Shown here in pieces: positions 41,001 to 49,993 of a stretch of 64,000 nt of DNA. A program made the translations under genes and the position numbers. The stretch spans positions 558,001 through 622,000 of the forward strand of contig NZ_RPDH01000001.1 of assembly GCF_003813775.1 (NCBI RefSeq), given 5' to 3'. The notes under the pieces are model-generated. The model saw only the letters and a program-made list of their open reading frames with translations, was not told where the DNA came from and searched no databases. The first letter of the stretch is position 1. Each line of letters opens with the position of its first letter. This DNA comes from Chitinophaga lutea (GTDB lineage: Bacteria; Bacteroidota; Bacteroidia; Chitinophagales; Chitinophagaceae).

Positions 41001-41208
41001 TTACACCATCCCGAAAAAGGGGTTCATTTCCAGCGCACGCATCTACGCCAGTGTGCAGAACGCGTTTTTGTTCACCAAATACAGCGGCAATCCCGAGGTG
41101 AGCAATTACCTCGGCAAAGGCGGCAGCGGCGCGCTGGTACCGGGCATCGACTATTCGAACTACCCGGTTCCGCGCATTTTTTCGCTGGGTACGAACCTTA
41201 CTTTTTAA
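38086..41208 (+). CDS. SusC/RagA-family TonB-linked outer-membrane transporter
   Basis: A 1040-aa TonB-dependent outer-membrane importer. A long signal peptide ends at ...LCISSFAYAQ (about residue 35). A carboxypeptidase-regulatory-like domain follows (about 40-110; ISGRLTDAATGAALPSVTVGVKGSNKGTFTD), then the TonB-box region (VVVVGYGTQQKKDVTGSV), the plug with its LYVIDGFPLS motif (about 125-250) and the 22-strand barrel. It lacks an N-terminal STN domain, so it is not the sigma/FecR-signalling type. With the SusD lipoprotein encoded 21 bp downstream it should import a glycan, glycoside or similar ligand. Confidence 0.97.
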   Translation: MMKPVFLNRAQHPRLHRAGKMLLSFLCISSFAYAQNITDISGRLTDAATGAALPSVTVGVKGSNKGTFTDASGRYSLKAAPADSLVFSMIGFVSQTVLVGNRSKIDIQLESSNKVLTQVVVVGYGTQQKKDVTGSVGIVPMKNIKDLPVAGIDQALSGQIAGIQVNTSNGIPGGGPQVQVRGIGAVGAGSQPLYVIDGFPLSTTSVETSNPMNAINPQDIESMAVLKDASATAIYGSRGANGVVLITTKRGSSGKPAVQVSASTGWQTVPQKGRPDLMNGQEFAQFWRELTEDKIRFEQHREPTEADIPEKYRNPALIGKGTDWFEEVTRVAPMQEVNVSVSGGGEKTRTYVSAGYLNQDGVMINTGYKRYTVRANVETILSNKLKVGLNIAPSFATKKGSIRGEGRDEVFGIASPIEPVYRPDGSYNAFIQSPGTFGLPNPVMLLNETINNAQNNRLIISGWGELEVIKNLKFKSTFNVDWQSAKAEYFRPSTLGGTNSAPPTIPSGSVGNANIMNWLNENTLTYNWAPAGGHNLTALLGYTVQQQRETYANFTGTNFPDDNIKTLNAAATLTGGTDKQEWVLLSYLARVNYAYKDKYLVTATIRSDGSSRFGADNRWGTFPSLALGWRVSQENFMLGAPVFSDLKIRASYGFTGNFNIGNYSYMSNIGTADYVLGGALAGGRVMNSFGNPVLGWEKMRELNIGLDVGLWKDRLYITADLYKRNTEDLLLQVEIPGSSGFTTVTENRGDLENRGLEIGIASRNIENSRFTWGTSFNIAFNRNKVLALGRSNDPIYSGNSSEGNPTNVTMVGRPLAMLYGYVFDGIYQNQAEVAKGPAFPGAIPGNIRFKDVNGDGQITPRQDFDVIGNPYPNFIWGLTNTLTYGNFDLRVLVVGSMGADRLHATNDYNGNIDGVFNVRREVKDRWRSESQPGNGRIPTTNGSGRGRVMFRDVSSLTVEKNDYAWVKNITLGYTIPKKGFISSARIYASVQNAFLFTKYSGNPEVSNYLGKGGSGALVPGIDYSNYPVPRIFSLGTNLTF

Positions 41209-41229
41209 CCGTGCTTCAAAACTGCTAAC

Positions 41230-42711
41230 ATGAAAACGAGTATATATTGTATTTGCCTGCTGGCCTTGTCATCCACTGCCTGTAACCATATGCTGGATGT
41301 AAAGCCCGCAGCTTTCTCCGCCGGTGAAAACTACTACCAGACGGAACAGCAGGTGCTGCGCGCCGTCAATGGCGCGTACGGCACGCTGCAAAATCTCTAT
41401 ACGAGCGATTTCTGGGCGCTCACCGAAATGAGCGCAGACAATACCAATTACCAGTACAACGCCAGCGACCGCGGCGCACAGCAAAGGGAGGAGATCGACG
41501 AGTTCCTCATCACCTCCAGCAACAACTACGTCAACACCGTATGGAATCAGCTGTACCGCAACATCAATCAGTGTAATGTGATCATCAGCCGCATCGACGG
41601 GGTGAAGTTTTCCAGCGAGGCCACCAAACTGCAATACGCCGGCGAAGCGAAATTCCTCCGGGCGCTGTACTACTTCCACCTCGTGCGTCTGTTTGGCGGT
41701 GTGCCGCTGAACCTGAAAGAAGCGGCCACGCCGGCGGAAGCCTTTACGCCCAAGCGCGCCACCGTGGATGAAGTGTATGCGCAGATCATCGCGGACGCCA
41801 AAGACGCCGTTGCCGGCCTGCCGCCCAATTACACGGGCAGCAACGTTGGCCGTGCCACCAAAGGCGCAGCCCTCACATTGCTGGGCGATGTGTACCTCAC
41901 GCGGAAAGATTACGCCAACGCAGTGACCTCGCTGCAGCAGGTGCTGACGCTGGGTTACGGCCTGCTGCCGCAGTATGGCGACAACTTCGAGCCTTCCAGA
42001 AAGAACAACATCGAATCGGTGTTTTCCGTGCAGTTCAACAGCGGGCTCGAAACCGAAAACAGTAATTACATTTTTGTGTTCGGGCCCATCAACGGCAAGA
42101 AAGACCTCACCGGTTACAACGGCAACCTGGGCGGCAACAATACGCCTACCCCCGGCATCTACAATGCCTACGAGCCGAACGATGCGAGGAAAGCCGCATC
42201 CGTGGCGCTGTATGATAGTCCGACGAATACGCCGTTCGAGGAAGCGAAAGCCTTCGGCGGCAAACTGCCTTTCATCAAAAAATACTATCACCCGCCGTAC
42301 GAGCGCGACGGCCGCGCCAACGAAAACTGGCCGGTATACCGCTACGCGCATGTGCTGCTGATGCTGGCCGAAGCCATCAACGAAAGCGGCAGCGGCGATC
42401 CTTATCCGCACCTGAACCTCGTGCGCCAGCGCGCCGGGCTGTTGCCGCTGGCAGGGCTGGGACAGGCCGGCTTCAGGGATGCCATACAGCATGAACAACG
42501 GGTGGAACTGGCGTTCGAGAACCACCGCTGGTACCAGCTGTTGCGCACCGGCAAGACGGTAGATGTGATGACCGAGCACGGCAAAGCGGAAAAAGCCCGC
42601 CTCACCCGCCTGAGCGCCGCATCGTATGACGTCAAGCCTTACAAGCTGCTCTTCCCCATCCCGGAACGCGAAATACGCCTGAACGGATTCGAGCAGAACA
42701 CGGGCTGGTGA
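41230..42711 (+). CDS. SusD/RagB-family outer-membrane lipoprotein
   Basis: Ligand-capturing surface lipoprotein paired with SusC, 493 aa. Lipobox SSTAC (Cys18). SusD features: VNGAYGTLQNLYTSDFWALTEMSADN, AEAKFLRALYYFHLVRLFGGVPL (TPR-like helices), TLLGDVYLTRKDYANAV and the C-terminal VELAFENHRWYQLLRTGK ... LLFPIPEREIRLNGFEQNTGW. The ligand is not predictable. Next gene begins 39 bp downstream. Confidence 0.96.
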   Translation: MKTSIYCICLLALSSTACNHMLDVKPAAFSAGENYYQTEQQVLRAVNGAYGTLQNLYTSDFWALTEMSADNTNYQYNASDRGAQQREEIDEFLITSSNNYVNTVWNQLYRNINQCNVIISRIDGVKFSSEATKLQYAGEAKFLRALYYFHLVRLFGGVPLNLKEAATPAEAFTPKRATVDEVYAQIIADAKDAVAGLPPNYTGSNVGRATKGAALTLLGDVYLTRKDYANAVTSLQQVLTLGYGLLPQYGDNFEPSRKNNIESVFSVQFNSGLETENSNYIFVFGPINGKKDLTGYNGNLGGNNTPTPGIYNAYEPNDARKAASVALYDSPTNTPFEEAKAFGGKLPFIKKYYHPPYERDGRANENWPVYRYAHVLLMLAEAINESGSGDPYPHLNLVRQRAGLLPLAGLGQAGFRDAIQHEQRVELAFENHRWYQLLRTGKTVDVMTEHGKAEKARLTRLSAASYDVKPYKLLFPIPEREIRLNGFEQNTGW

Positions 42712-42750
42712 TTTTTAACATTATCCACCTTAGAGAAACAAATAACATAT

Positions 42751-45429
42751 ATGGGAGTGAAACAAACGCTTTGCTGGATGATGCTGGCCGTGTTGGCGAC
42801 CACCACCGCCTGTAAGCAACCGCAGCAAAAACAACCAACGGGCAATCCTAAAATCGACAAACTCAAACTGCCCGATCAATTCAATGTAGAGCACCTGTAC
42901 AGCCCCGGCGACAACAAACAGGGCTCCTGGGTGGCGATGACCTTCGACGACAAAGGCCGCCTCATCGTATCCGACCAGTTCGGTTTCCTGTACCGGTTGA
43001 AACTGCCCGCCATCGGCGGCGATTCGGCCGACTTTAAGATCGAGCGGCTCAACATCGGCCCCGTCAACCCGGCAGACACCCTTCCGAAAGTATCCATGGG
43101 TTATGCGCAGGGCCTGCTGTACGCGTTCAACAGCCTGTATGTGATGGTGAATCACAACAGCGACGACAAATTCAACAAGGGCAGCGGGCTGTACCGGTTG
43201 CAGGACACGGACAACGACGACCAGTTCGACAAAGTCACCCTCATCAAGGCGCTCGAAGGAGAAGGCGAGCACGGGCCGCACAGCATTGTGCTGGCGCCCG
43301 ACAAAAAATCGATGTACGTGATCGCCGGCAACTTCACCAAGATCCCGGAGATGAACAGTTACCGCATGCCGCTCTCCGCCGAAATCGACAACCTGCTGCC
43401 GCTCATCCGCGACCCGAACGGGCACGACAATGTGGTGAACACGCATGGCGGCTGGATAGCGCACATCGATTCCACGGGCTCCAACTGGGAGCTGATCAGC
43501 TCCGGTTTCCGCAACCCCTTCGACATGGCGTTCAACGATGCCGGCGATATGTTCACGTACGACTCGGACATGGAATGGGATTTCGGCACACCATGGTACC
43601 GCCCCACGCGCATCTGTTTCGTGAGCAGCGGCAGCGAATTCGGCTGGCGGCCGGGCACCGATAAATGGTCGCCTTCCTGGCCCGACAACCTGCCCGCGGT
43701 GCTGAACATCGGCCAGGGCTCGCCCACCAACTTGCTTTCGTGCCGCGATGCCAGCTTCCCGGAAAAATACCGGAAGGCGCTGTTCGCATTCGACTGGAGT
43801 TTTGGTATCATTTACGCCATTCACCTGCAGCCCGACGGCGCAGGATATAAAGCAGAAGCAGAAGAATTTTTGTCAGGAGCCCCACTCCCATTGACTGATG
43901 GCGTCATTGGTCCCGATGGCGCAATGTATTTCCTCACCGGCGGCCGCCGCCTCGAATCCGATCTCTACCGCGTGTATTACGACGACGGTGAAAAGATGAC
44001 GGCGAAAGACGAGGCCCCGGCCCTCAGTGAAGCGCACCAGCTCCGCCGCCAGCTCGAAAGTTACCATGGCGGCGCGAAAGCCGGTGCAGTGGAAGCAGCA
44101 TGGCCGCAACTGAAACATGCCGACCGTTTTGTACGCTATGCCGCCAGAACGGTGCTGGAAAACCAGCCGGCAGCCAGCTGGCAGGCCAGGGCGCTGGCGG
44201 AAAAAGATCCGGAAACGATCATCCAGGCCACCATTGCCCTGGCCCGCCGTGGCGACTCCACGCTCCGCAACAGCCTGCTGCAGCAGTTGCAAACCGTTAA
44301 CTTCGCAGGGCTCAGCGCTTCGCAGCAGGTAGACCTGTTGCGTGCGTTCGAACTCGTGCTGGCGCGGATGGGCATGCCGGAAGATAGCATAAAACAATCC
44401 ACCATCGCGTATCTCAACGCCCATTTCCCTGCCGCCACCAATGAACTGAACAGCCCGCTCAGCAAACTGCTCGTGTACCTCGGCGCGCCCGATGCCGTAC
44501 AGAAAACGGTGGCGCTGATGAAAACAGCGAAAGACGATACCACTGCGATGAAAACCGCCATGTCGTCTGCCGACCTCATCATGCGCAACCCGCAATACGG
44601 CCTCGACATTGCCGGCATGCTGTCGAAAATGCCGCCGCTGCAGCAGACATTTTACGCTACCGTGCTGAGCGAAGCCAAAACCGGTTGGACGCCCGAGCTG
44701 CAGGAAAGTTATTTCTCCTGGTTCCACAATGCGTTCGGGTTTAAGGGCGGCCACAGTTTCCTCGGCTTCATCAACAACGCCCGCAAGAACGCGCTGAAAA
44801 ACGTACCGAAAAGCGAGTACGCGCATTTCAATACCATTTCCGGCGACAGCCTGCTGAACAACAACGGCAGGACGGCGCTGGGTATGGCGCAGCCCAAAGG
44901 CCCCGGCAGGAGATGGAAGCTGGAAGAAGCCACACTGGTGATCGACAGCGGGCTGGCCGGCCGCAACTTCGAACAGGGCAAAGCCATGTTCAACGCCACG
45001 CTTTGCGCATCGTGCCACATCATGAAAGGCGAAGGCGGCACGGCAGGCCCCGATCTTACGCAGCTCGGCAGCCGCTTCTCCAGCAAAGACATACTGGAGG
45101 CCATCATCGAGCCCAGCAAAACCATTTCGGATCAGTACGGCGCCACCGTGTTCACGATGAAAGACGGCAGCACGGTGACGGGCAGGCTGGTGAGCGAGGA
45201 CAAAGAAAAATACGTCATCTCGCAGAACCCCTTCTCCCCGCAAATGCAGCGCGATCTGCCGAAAAAGGAAGTGGCCGGCACAAAAGCCTCGCAGGTATCC
45301 GTGATGCTGCCCGGCCTCATCAACCGCCTGAACCCCGACGAGTTGCGCGATTTGATGGCCTACCTGAAATCGGGCGGCAACAAGGCAGACAGTATGTTCC
45401 TCCATCCCGCTAAACTTGGTAAACGTTGA
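42751..45429 (+). CDS. Lipoprotein with dehydrogenase-like propeller, HEAT-like region and cytochrome c domain
   Basis: An 892-aa exported protein with a lipobox-like MLAVLATTTAC. The first half (about 40-420) resembles the soluble glucose/sorbosone dehydrogenase-like beta-propeller found in PVC-type membrane-bound dehydrogenases (SGFRNPFDMAFNDAGDMFTYDSD, PLTDGVIGPDGAMYFLTGGR). A helical repeat region follows (about 430-700). The C-terminal cytochrome domain has one c-haem site CASCH (752-756) and the TIGR02603-like tail (GPDLTQLGSRFSSKDILEAIIEPSKTISDQY). It could oxidise a sugar at the cell surface and pass electrons to the respiratory chain; activity is inferred only. Confidence 0.85.
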   Translation: MGVKQTLCWMMLAVLATTTACKQPQQKQPTGNPKIDKLKLPDQFNVEHLYSPGDNKQGSWVAMTFDDKGRLIVSDQFGFLYRLKLPAIGGDSADFKIERLNIGPVNPADTLPKVSMGYAQGLLYAFNSLYVMVNHNSDDKFNKGSGLYRLQDTDNDDQFDKVTLIKALEGEGEHGPHSIVLAPDKKSMYVIAGNFTKIPEMNSYRMPLSAEIDNLLPLIRDPNGHDNVVNTHGGWIAHIDSTGSNWELISSGFRNPFDMAFNDAGDMFTYDSDMEWDFGTPWYRPTRICFVSSGSEFGWRPGTDKWSPSWPDNLPAVLNIGQGSPTNLLSCRDASFPEKYRKALFAFDWSFGIIYAIHLQPDGAGYKAEAEEFLSGAPLPLTDGVIGPDGAMYFLTGGRRLESDLYRVYYDDGEKMTAKDEAPALSEAHQLRRQLESYHGGAKAGAVEAAWPQLKHADRFVRYAARTVLENQPAASWQARALAEKDPETIIQATIALARRGDSTLRNSLLQQLQTVNFAGLSASQQVDLLRAFELVLARMGMPEDSIKQSTIAYLNAHFPAATNELNSPLSKLLVYLGAPDAVQKTVALMKTAKDDTTAMKTAMSSADLIMRNPQYGLDIAGMLSKMPPLQQTFYATVLSEAKTGWTPELQESYFSWFHNAFGFKGGHSFLGFINNARKNALKNVPKSEYAHFNTISGDSLLNNNGRTALGMAQPKGPGRRWKLEEATLVIDSGLAGRNFEQGKAMFNATLCASCHIMKGEGGTAGPDLTQLGSRFSSKDILEAIIEPSKTISDQYGATVFTMKDGSTVTGRLVSEDKEKYVISQNPFSPQMQRDLPKKEVAGTKASQVSVMLPGLINRLNPDELRDLMAYLKSGGNKADSMFLHPAKLGKR

Positions 45430-45433
45430 TACA

Positions 45434-46492
45434 ATGGCATCAGACAAGCCGCAATGGCACAACAAAATATCGCATCATGCGCAACTGGGAGGCATAGAAA
45501 CATCAGTACTGGATAATGGTCCCGGCAAAGGGAGCCGCATCGCCTGGTTCAATACCGGAACGGGCCTGCGGTTCAAGGTAGCGACAGACCGGTGTATGGA
45601 TATCGCCGATGCGTTTTTCAATCAACACAGCCTGGTATGGCTCAGTTATACCGGCCTCACTGCCCCTGCTCCGTTATCGGACAGGGGCATTACCTGGTTA
45701 AGGACCTTTGGTGGCGGCCTGTTCACCACCTGCGGCCTGACCCATGCCGGCGGCCCCGAAAACGATGCGCACGGCGAGCGCGGGCTGCATGGCCCCATCA
45801 GCAATACACCCGCGGAGGTCATTGCCATAGAGCAGCCGGACCCTGTGATGGGAAAGATGGACATGCGCATCACCGGCATCATCAAAGAAGCCACGGCGCT
45901 CGGCACCCAGCTCGAACTGAAACGCACCATTTCCGCGCGCATCGGTGAACCCGTGATACGCGTGCACGACGAAGTGACCAACCGCGGCAATACCACCGCG
46001 CCGCATATGCTGCTCTATCATTTCAATTTCGGCTGGCCGCTGGCCGATGAAGGCGCTACCCTGCTCTGGGAAGGCGACTGGCAGCCGAGAGATGAATTAA
46101 GTATAGAAATCTTCAATAAAAATTATAATTTCAGGAGCTGTGCGCCGCCCTTGGAAAACCATGCAGGCACCGGTGAAGCGGCCGCTTTTATTGACGTAGC
46201 GGCGGATGCGGACGGATGGAGTATTTGCGGGCTGCATAATCCGCGGATAGAGCTGGCCGCCGTATTGCGTTTCAAAAAATCGCAGCTGCCCTGGCTCACT
46301 AACTGGCAACACTGGGGGCCGGGCGAATATGTGACCGGGCTGGAACCGGGCACCCATCCGCCCATCGGGCAGGCCGCCGCCAGAAAACAGGGCACACTGA
46401 TATTCCTTGAACCCGGAGAGCGCCGCTCCTACGAACTGGAGCTGGAGATACTGAATCAATCAAATAACATCAAAAAAATATTTCCACGATGA
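45434..46492 (+). CDS. DUF4432/aldose 1-epimerase-like protein
   Basis: A 352-aa protein of the galactose mutarotase-like superfamily, DUF4432 group: GKGSRIAWFNTGTGLRFKVATDRCMDIADA, FFTTCGL-type segment (GGGLFTTCGLTHAGG), GLHGPISNTPAEVI, VHDEVTNRGNTTAPHMLLYHFNFGWP and GLEPGTHPP. His and Asp/Glu residues in those motifs match the epimerase site. I chose the ATG at 45434, just after the previous stop, over 45416. Its stop overlaps the next start (ATGA). It likely converts or presents an anomer of the locus sugar. Confidence 0.87.
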   Translation: MASDKPQWHNKISHHAQLGGIETSVLDNGPGKGSRIAWFNTGTGLRFKVATDRCMDIADAFFNQHSLVWLSYTGLTAPAPLSDRGITWLRTFGGGLFTTCGLTHAGGPENDAHGERGLHGPISNTPAEVIAIEQPDPVMGKMDMRITGIIKEATALGTQLELKRTISARIGEPVIRVHDEVTNRGNTTAPHMLLYHFNFGWPLADEGATLLWEGDWQPRDELSIEIFNKNYNFRSCAPPLENHAGTGEAAAFIDVAADADGWSICGLHNPRIELAAVLRFKKSQLPWLTNWQHWGPGEYVTGLEPGTHPPIGQAAARKQGTLIFLEPGERRSYELELEILNQSNNIKKIFPR

Positions 46493-47727
46493 GTCAACAA
46501 TCCAACACCCTTAATGCAATGCCAATGGCGAAAACAAGTGTAGCGGCGCAAGCGCTGGAACAGGGCAAAGGCATCCTTCGCCTTGCCCCCACCTGGGTAC
46601 CGCGGTCTTTCTGCGTGCCCGGCCGCAGGATCAAACTGCACCCGGATGATTATTACGTACTGGGCGGTCAACGCGGCGGTATCGACGAACGCTGGCTGTC
46701 GTCCACCACGCCTGCCAAAAACGGCCCCCTTACCGGCGAACACGAAGGCCTCAGCAAAGTGGTGTTCAACGACGGCGGCAAGGAAGTGCTCTTCCTGCTC
46801 AAAGATGCGGTGGATGAACTCAAAGGCGAGCTCATCGGGCAACGGCTCTGGGACGAGTACCAGTCGTGGCCCATGTACTCCAAGTTCTTCGACAACCTGG
46901 GGCCGCTTCCCCACCACATCCATCACAACGACGAAAAGGCGAAACTGATCGGGCAGCTGGGCAAACCGGAAGCGTATTATTTCCCGCCGCAGCTCAACAA
47001 CCACGGCGGCGATTTTCCTTACACGTTCATGGGCATCGCGCCCGGCACCACCCGCGAGCAGATCGGCGAATGCCTGCGTAATTTCACGAAAGGCGATAAC
47101 AAGATCACCGACTATTCACAGGCCTTTTTACTGCGCCCCGGCACCGGCTGGGACGTGCCTCCCGGCCTGCTGCACGCGCCCGGCAGCCTTTGCACCTACG
47201 AGCCGCAAAAAGCGTCGGACGTGTTTGCGATGTACCAGTCGCTCGTGAACAACGCCGTGATACCCGAAGAACTCCTCTGGAACGGCACACCCAAAGAAAG
47301 CATCGGCGACTATGAAGCGCTGCTCGATGTGATCGACTGGGACCTGAACCTCGACCCGAACCTGTACCAGAACCGTTTTATGGCCCCCAAACCCGCATCC
47401 GCTAACGCCAAAGGCTATACGGAAAACTGGGTATGTTATAAATCCGATGCGTTCAGCGCCAAGGAGCTGACCATCGAGCCCGGCGCTACCGTGGTGATCA
47501 AAGACGCCGCCGCTTACGGCATCATCATGATGCAGGGGCATGGCAAAATGGGCGTGTGGGATATCGAAACGCCCGCGCTCATCCGCTACGGGCAGCTTAC
47601 CCACGACGAATATTTCATCAGTGAAAAAGCTGCGCGTGAGGGCGTTACCATCACTAACGCATCCGCCACCGATCCCATCGTGATGCTGAAACATTTCGGG
47701 CCCGGTAATCCCGATCTCGTGTTATAA
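46489..47727 (+). CDS. Cupin protein related to class I mannose-6-phosphate isomerases
   Basis: A 412-aa cytoplasmic protein. A jelly-roll region carries PLPHHIHHNDEKAKLIGQLGKPEAYYFPP (clustered His with a downstream Glu, as in a cupin/PMI metal site) and RPGTGWDVPPGLLHAPGSLCTYEP, the PMI-like P-x-G-x-x-H-A motif. A second cupin-like half follows (about 300-410). It is related to sugar-phosphate isomerases, but the locus shows no sugar kinase, so the substrate may be a free or keto sugar. Start overlaps the previous stop. Family assignment is tentative. Confidence 0.65.
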   Translation: MSQQSNTLNAMPMAKTSVAAQALEQGKGILRLAPTWVPRSFCVPGRRIKLHPDDYYVLGGQRGGIDERWLSSTTPAKNGPLTGEHEGLSKVVFNDGGKEVLFLLKDAVDELKGELIGQRLWDEYQSWPMYSKFFDNLGPLPHHIHHNDEKAKLIGQLGKPEAYYFPPQLNNHGGDFPYTFMGIAPGTTREQIGECLRNFTKGDNKITDYSQAFLLRPGTGWDVPPGLLHAPGSLCTYEPQKASDVFAMYQSLVNNAVIPEELLWNGTPKESIGDYEALLDVIDWDLNLDPNLYQNRFMAPKPASANAKGYTENWVCYKSDAFSAKELTIEPGATVVIKDAAAYGIIMMQGHGKMGVWDIETPALIRYGQLTHDEYFISEKAAREGVTITNASATDPIVMLKHFGPGNPDLVL

Positions 47728-47757
47728 TTACATCCACCTTCAAAGAAATACATCAGT

Positions 47758-48798
47758 ATGCCGCAGAATAATTATCCGAAACTCCACAATGCCACCTGGC
47801 CGGGCATTGTAGGCAAGGGAGAAGGCTCAGAGCCCGTGATCGCATTCGACAAAATGCTGGAAATGACCGCCGCCGCCGAAGTAGGCGGTGTGAAATTCGA
47901 TGGTGTGGACATCGGCCTGTTCAACCCGCATTTTAATGTAGACGGGTCGGACGACGATATCAAAAAACTCGCGGACAAGGTATCGTCTTACGGTCTTGAG
48001 ATCGGCAGCCTGGTAGCTCCCATCTGGCCGCCCGACGGTGGCCCCGCGATGGGCAGCAGGGAAGAAAGAAAACGTTTCGTGGAACAGGTCCGCAAATCGT
48101 GCCACATCGCGAAAGTGCTGCGCGGCCTCGGCATCCGCCCGCACGGTGTGGTGCGCATCGATTCCGCCAGCACCCCGGAAGCCTGGGCGAAAGATCCCGC
48201 CGGCAATACGAAGCTCATCGCCGAAACATTCCGTGAAGCCTGCGACGTAGCGGCTGATTACGGCGAAAAGCTCGCCGCCGAAGGCGAAATATGCTGGGGC
48301 GGGATGCACAGCTGGAAAACCATGATCGACACACTCGAAGCCACAGGCCGCCCCAACATGGGCTTTCAGGCGGACATGGCGCATACCTTGCTGTACCTGA
48401 TGGGCTACAACAAACCCGAAGACAGGATTCTGCCCGCCAACTTCGACTGGAGCGACACCGCCGCGCTGCAGCAGGGGCTTAAAACCCTTACGGCCGCACT
48501 CCGCCCCTGGACTATCGATTTCCACGTGGCGCAGAACGACGGCACCGTACACGGCACCGGATCACACGACAAAACCGGCCGCCACTGCCTCGCCAACGAT
48601 CCCAACGGCAAACTCGACATTGCCCGCGACGCCGGCTACTGGCTGCGGAATGAGAATGGCGAGCTCACCAAAGCTTTCAGGCACATCTGCTGGGACGGCT
48701 GCATGTTCCCCAACCAGCAGATGACACAGCCCGGCACCTGGAACAATATCCTGGCCGCCATGATCAAAGTACGCGAGCAGCACGGCTGGTACGAGTAA
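47758..48798 (+). CDS. Xylose isomerase-like TIM barrel sugar isomerase/epimerase
   Basis: A 346-aa AP endonuclease 2/xylose isomerase-like barrel. Likely active-site segments are [26 protein letters not shown] (metal-ligand Glu), [13 protein letters not shown] (Asp and His), [14 protein letters not shown] and [13 protein letters not shown]. Enzymes of this superfamily epimerise or isomerise keto sugars, or act as lyases on 3-keto-glycosides in related pathways. It lies between the PMI-like gene and the Gfo/Idh/MocA dehydrogenase, which supports action on an oxidised sugar. Confidence 0.88.
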   Translation: MPQNNYPKLHNATWPGIVGKGEGSEPVIAFDKMLEMTAAAEVGGVKFDGVDIGLFNPHFNVDGSDDDIKKLADKVSSYGLEIGSLVAPIWPPDGGPAMGSREERKRFVEQVRKSCHIAKVLRGLGIRPHGVVRIDSASTPEAWAKDPAGNTKLIAETFREACDVAADYGEKLAAEGEICWGGMHSWKTMIDTLEATGRPNMGFQADMAHTLLYLMGYNKPEDRILPANFDWSDTAALQQGLKTLTAALRPWTIDFHVAQNDGTVHGTGSHDKTGRHCLANDPNGKLDIARDAGYWLRNENGELTKAFRHICWDGCMFPNQQMTQPGTWNNILAAMIKVREQHGWYE

Positions 48799-48825
48799 AC
48801 GACACTTTCAAATCAATCACACAAC

Positions 48826-49983
48826 ATGAGCCAGAAAAAACAACTCAACATAGCACTGATAGGCACGGGATTCATGGGCCGGACGCATTCCAACGGCTAC
48901 CGCCGCATCCCGAATTTTTTCCCCGACCTGCAATACCAGCCGGTACTGAAAACCGTTTGCTCCCGCAACGAAGAAAAAACCCGCGCATTCGCGGAACAAT
49001 GGGGATATGAGAAAGTGGAAACCGACTGGAAAAAGGTGATCGCCGACAGCAGCATCGATGCGGTAGACATCTGCACGCCGAACGATACGCATGCCGAAAT
49101 CGCCATTGCCGCCGCCGAAAGGGGCAAGATGGTGCTCTGCGAAAAACCGCTGGCGCGCACGCTGGCGGAATCGAAAACAATGGTGGAAGCCATCGAAAAA
49201 GCCGGCGTGGCCAACACGGTATGGTATAACTACCGCCGTCTGCCCGCCGTAACGCTGGCCAAACAGATCATCGACTCGGGCAAGCTGGGCCGTATTTTCC
49301 ATTACCGCGCCAACTTCCTGCAAGACTGGACGATCAACGCCAACCTGCCCCAGGGCGGCGCCGGCCTCTGGCGCATGGATGCGGACGTAGCGGGCTCCGG
49401 CGTAACCGGCGACCTGTTGTCGCACTGCATCGACACCGCCATCTGGCTCAACGGCAGCATCAGCAACGTAACGGCCATGACGGAAACGTTCGTGAAAGAA
49501 AGAATGCACCAGCTCACCGGCAAGGTGGAAAAAGTAAAAATCGACGATGCCTGTGCTTTCCTCTGCCGCTTCGAGAACGGCTCGCTCGGCCTGTTCGAAT
49601 CCACCCGTTACGCCCGCGGCCACAAGGCGCTGTACACCTTCGAGATCAACGGCGAGAATGCCTCCATCCGCTGGGATCTGCACGATCTCAACCGGCTCGA
49701 ATATTTCGAGAATTCGGACGATTCGCAGCTGCGTGGCTGGCGCTCCATCCATGTGACAGATGGCGAACAGCCGTATATGAACAAGTGGTGGGTACCCGGT
49801 TTGGGCATCGGCTACGAACATTCGTTCGTGCACCAGGTGGCAGACTTTTTGCGCAGCCTGGAAAACAACACCCCCTGCTCCCCCACTTTCCGCGAGGCCT
49901 ACGAAACGCAGGCCGTATGCGAAGCTGTGCTGAGCTCCGCCGCAGCGGGAACATGGGAAAACGTAAACTTTGCGATCAAATAA
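48826..49983 (+). CDS. Gfo/Idh/MocA family oxidoreductase
   Basis: A 385-aa NAD(P)-dependent sugar or cyclitol dehydrogenase. The Rossmann motif GTGFMGRTH (residues about 12-20) is at the N-terminus; the catalytic-lysine motif [12 protein letters not shown] and the C-terminal alpha/beta domain with [19 protein letters not shown] (metal or substrate His and Asp) follow. There is no Tat or Sec signal, so it is cytoplasmic. In known non-hydrolytic glycoside pathways such enzymes oxidise C3 of the sugar or reduce the 3-keto sugar afterwards; either role fits here. Confidence 0.93.
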   Translation: MSQKKQLNIALIGTGFMGRTHSNGYRRIPNFFPDLQYQPVLKTVCSRNEEKTRAFAEQWGYEKVETDWKKVIADSSIDAVDICTPNDTHAEIAIAAAERGKMVLCEKPLARTLAESKTMVEAIEKAGVANTVWYNYRRLPAVTLAKQIIDSGKLGRIFHYRANFLQDWTINANLPQGGAGLWRMDADVAGSGVTGDLLSHCIDTAIWLNGSISNVTAMTETFVKERMHQLTGKVEKVKIDDACAFLCRFENGSLGLFESTRYARGHKALYTFEINGENASIRWDLHDLNRLEYFENSDDSQLRGWRSIHVTDGEQPYMNKWWVPGLGIGYEHSFVHQVADFLRSLENNTPCSPTFREAYETQAVCEAVLSSAAAGTWENVNFAIK

Positions 49984-49993
49984 CAACAAGCAT

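Noticed and set aside
38086-41208. SusC as the partner of the sigma/FecR pair at the left edge
   Set aside because: It lacks the N-terminal signalling (STN) domain and is 36 kb away on the other strand. The partner is more likely beyond the left edge.
41269-42579. A 436-codon minus-strand open frame opposite susD
   Set aside because: Shadow of the SusD gene, with no recognisable domain.
43873-45465. A 530-codon minus-strand open frame within the cytochrome lipoprotein gene
   Set aside because: Antisense shadow. The plus-strand gene has a signal peptide, haem motif and operon context, and the reverse frame has none.
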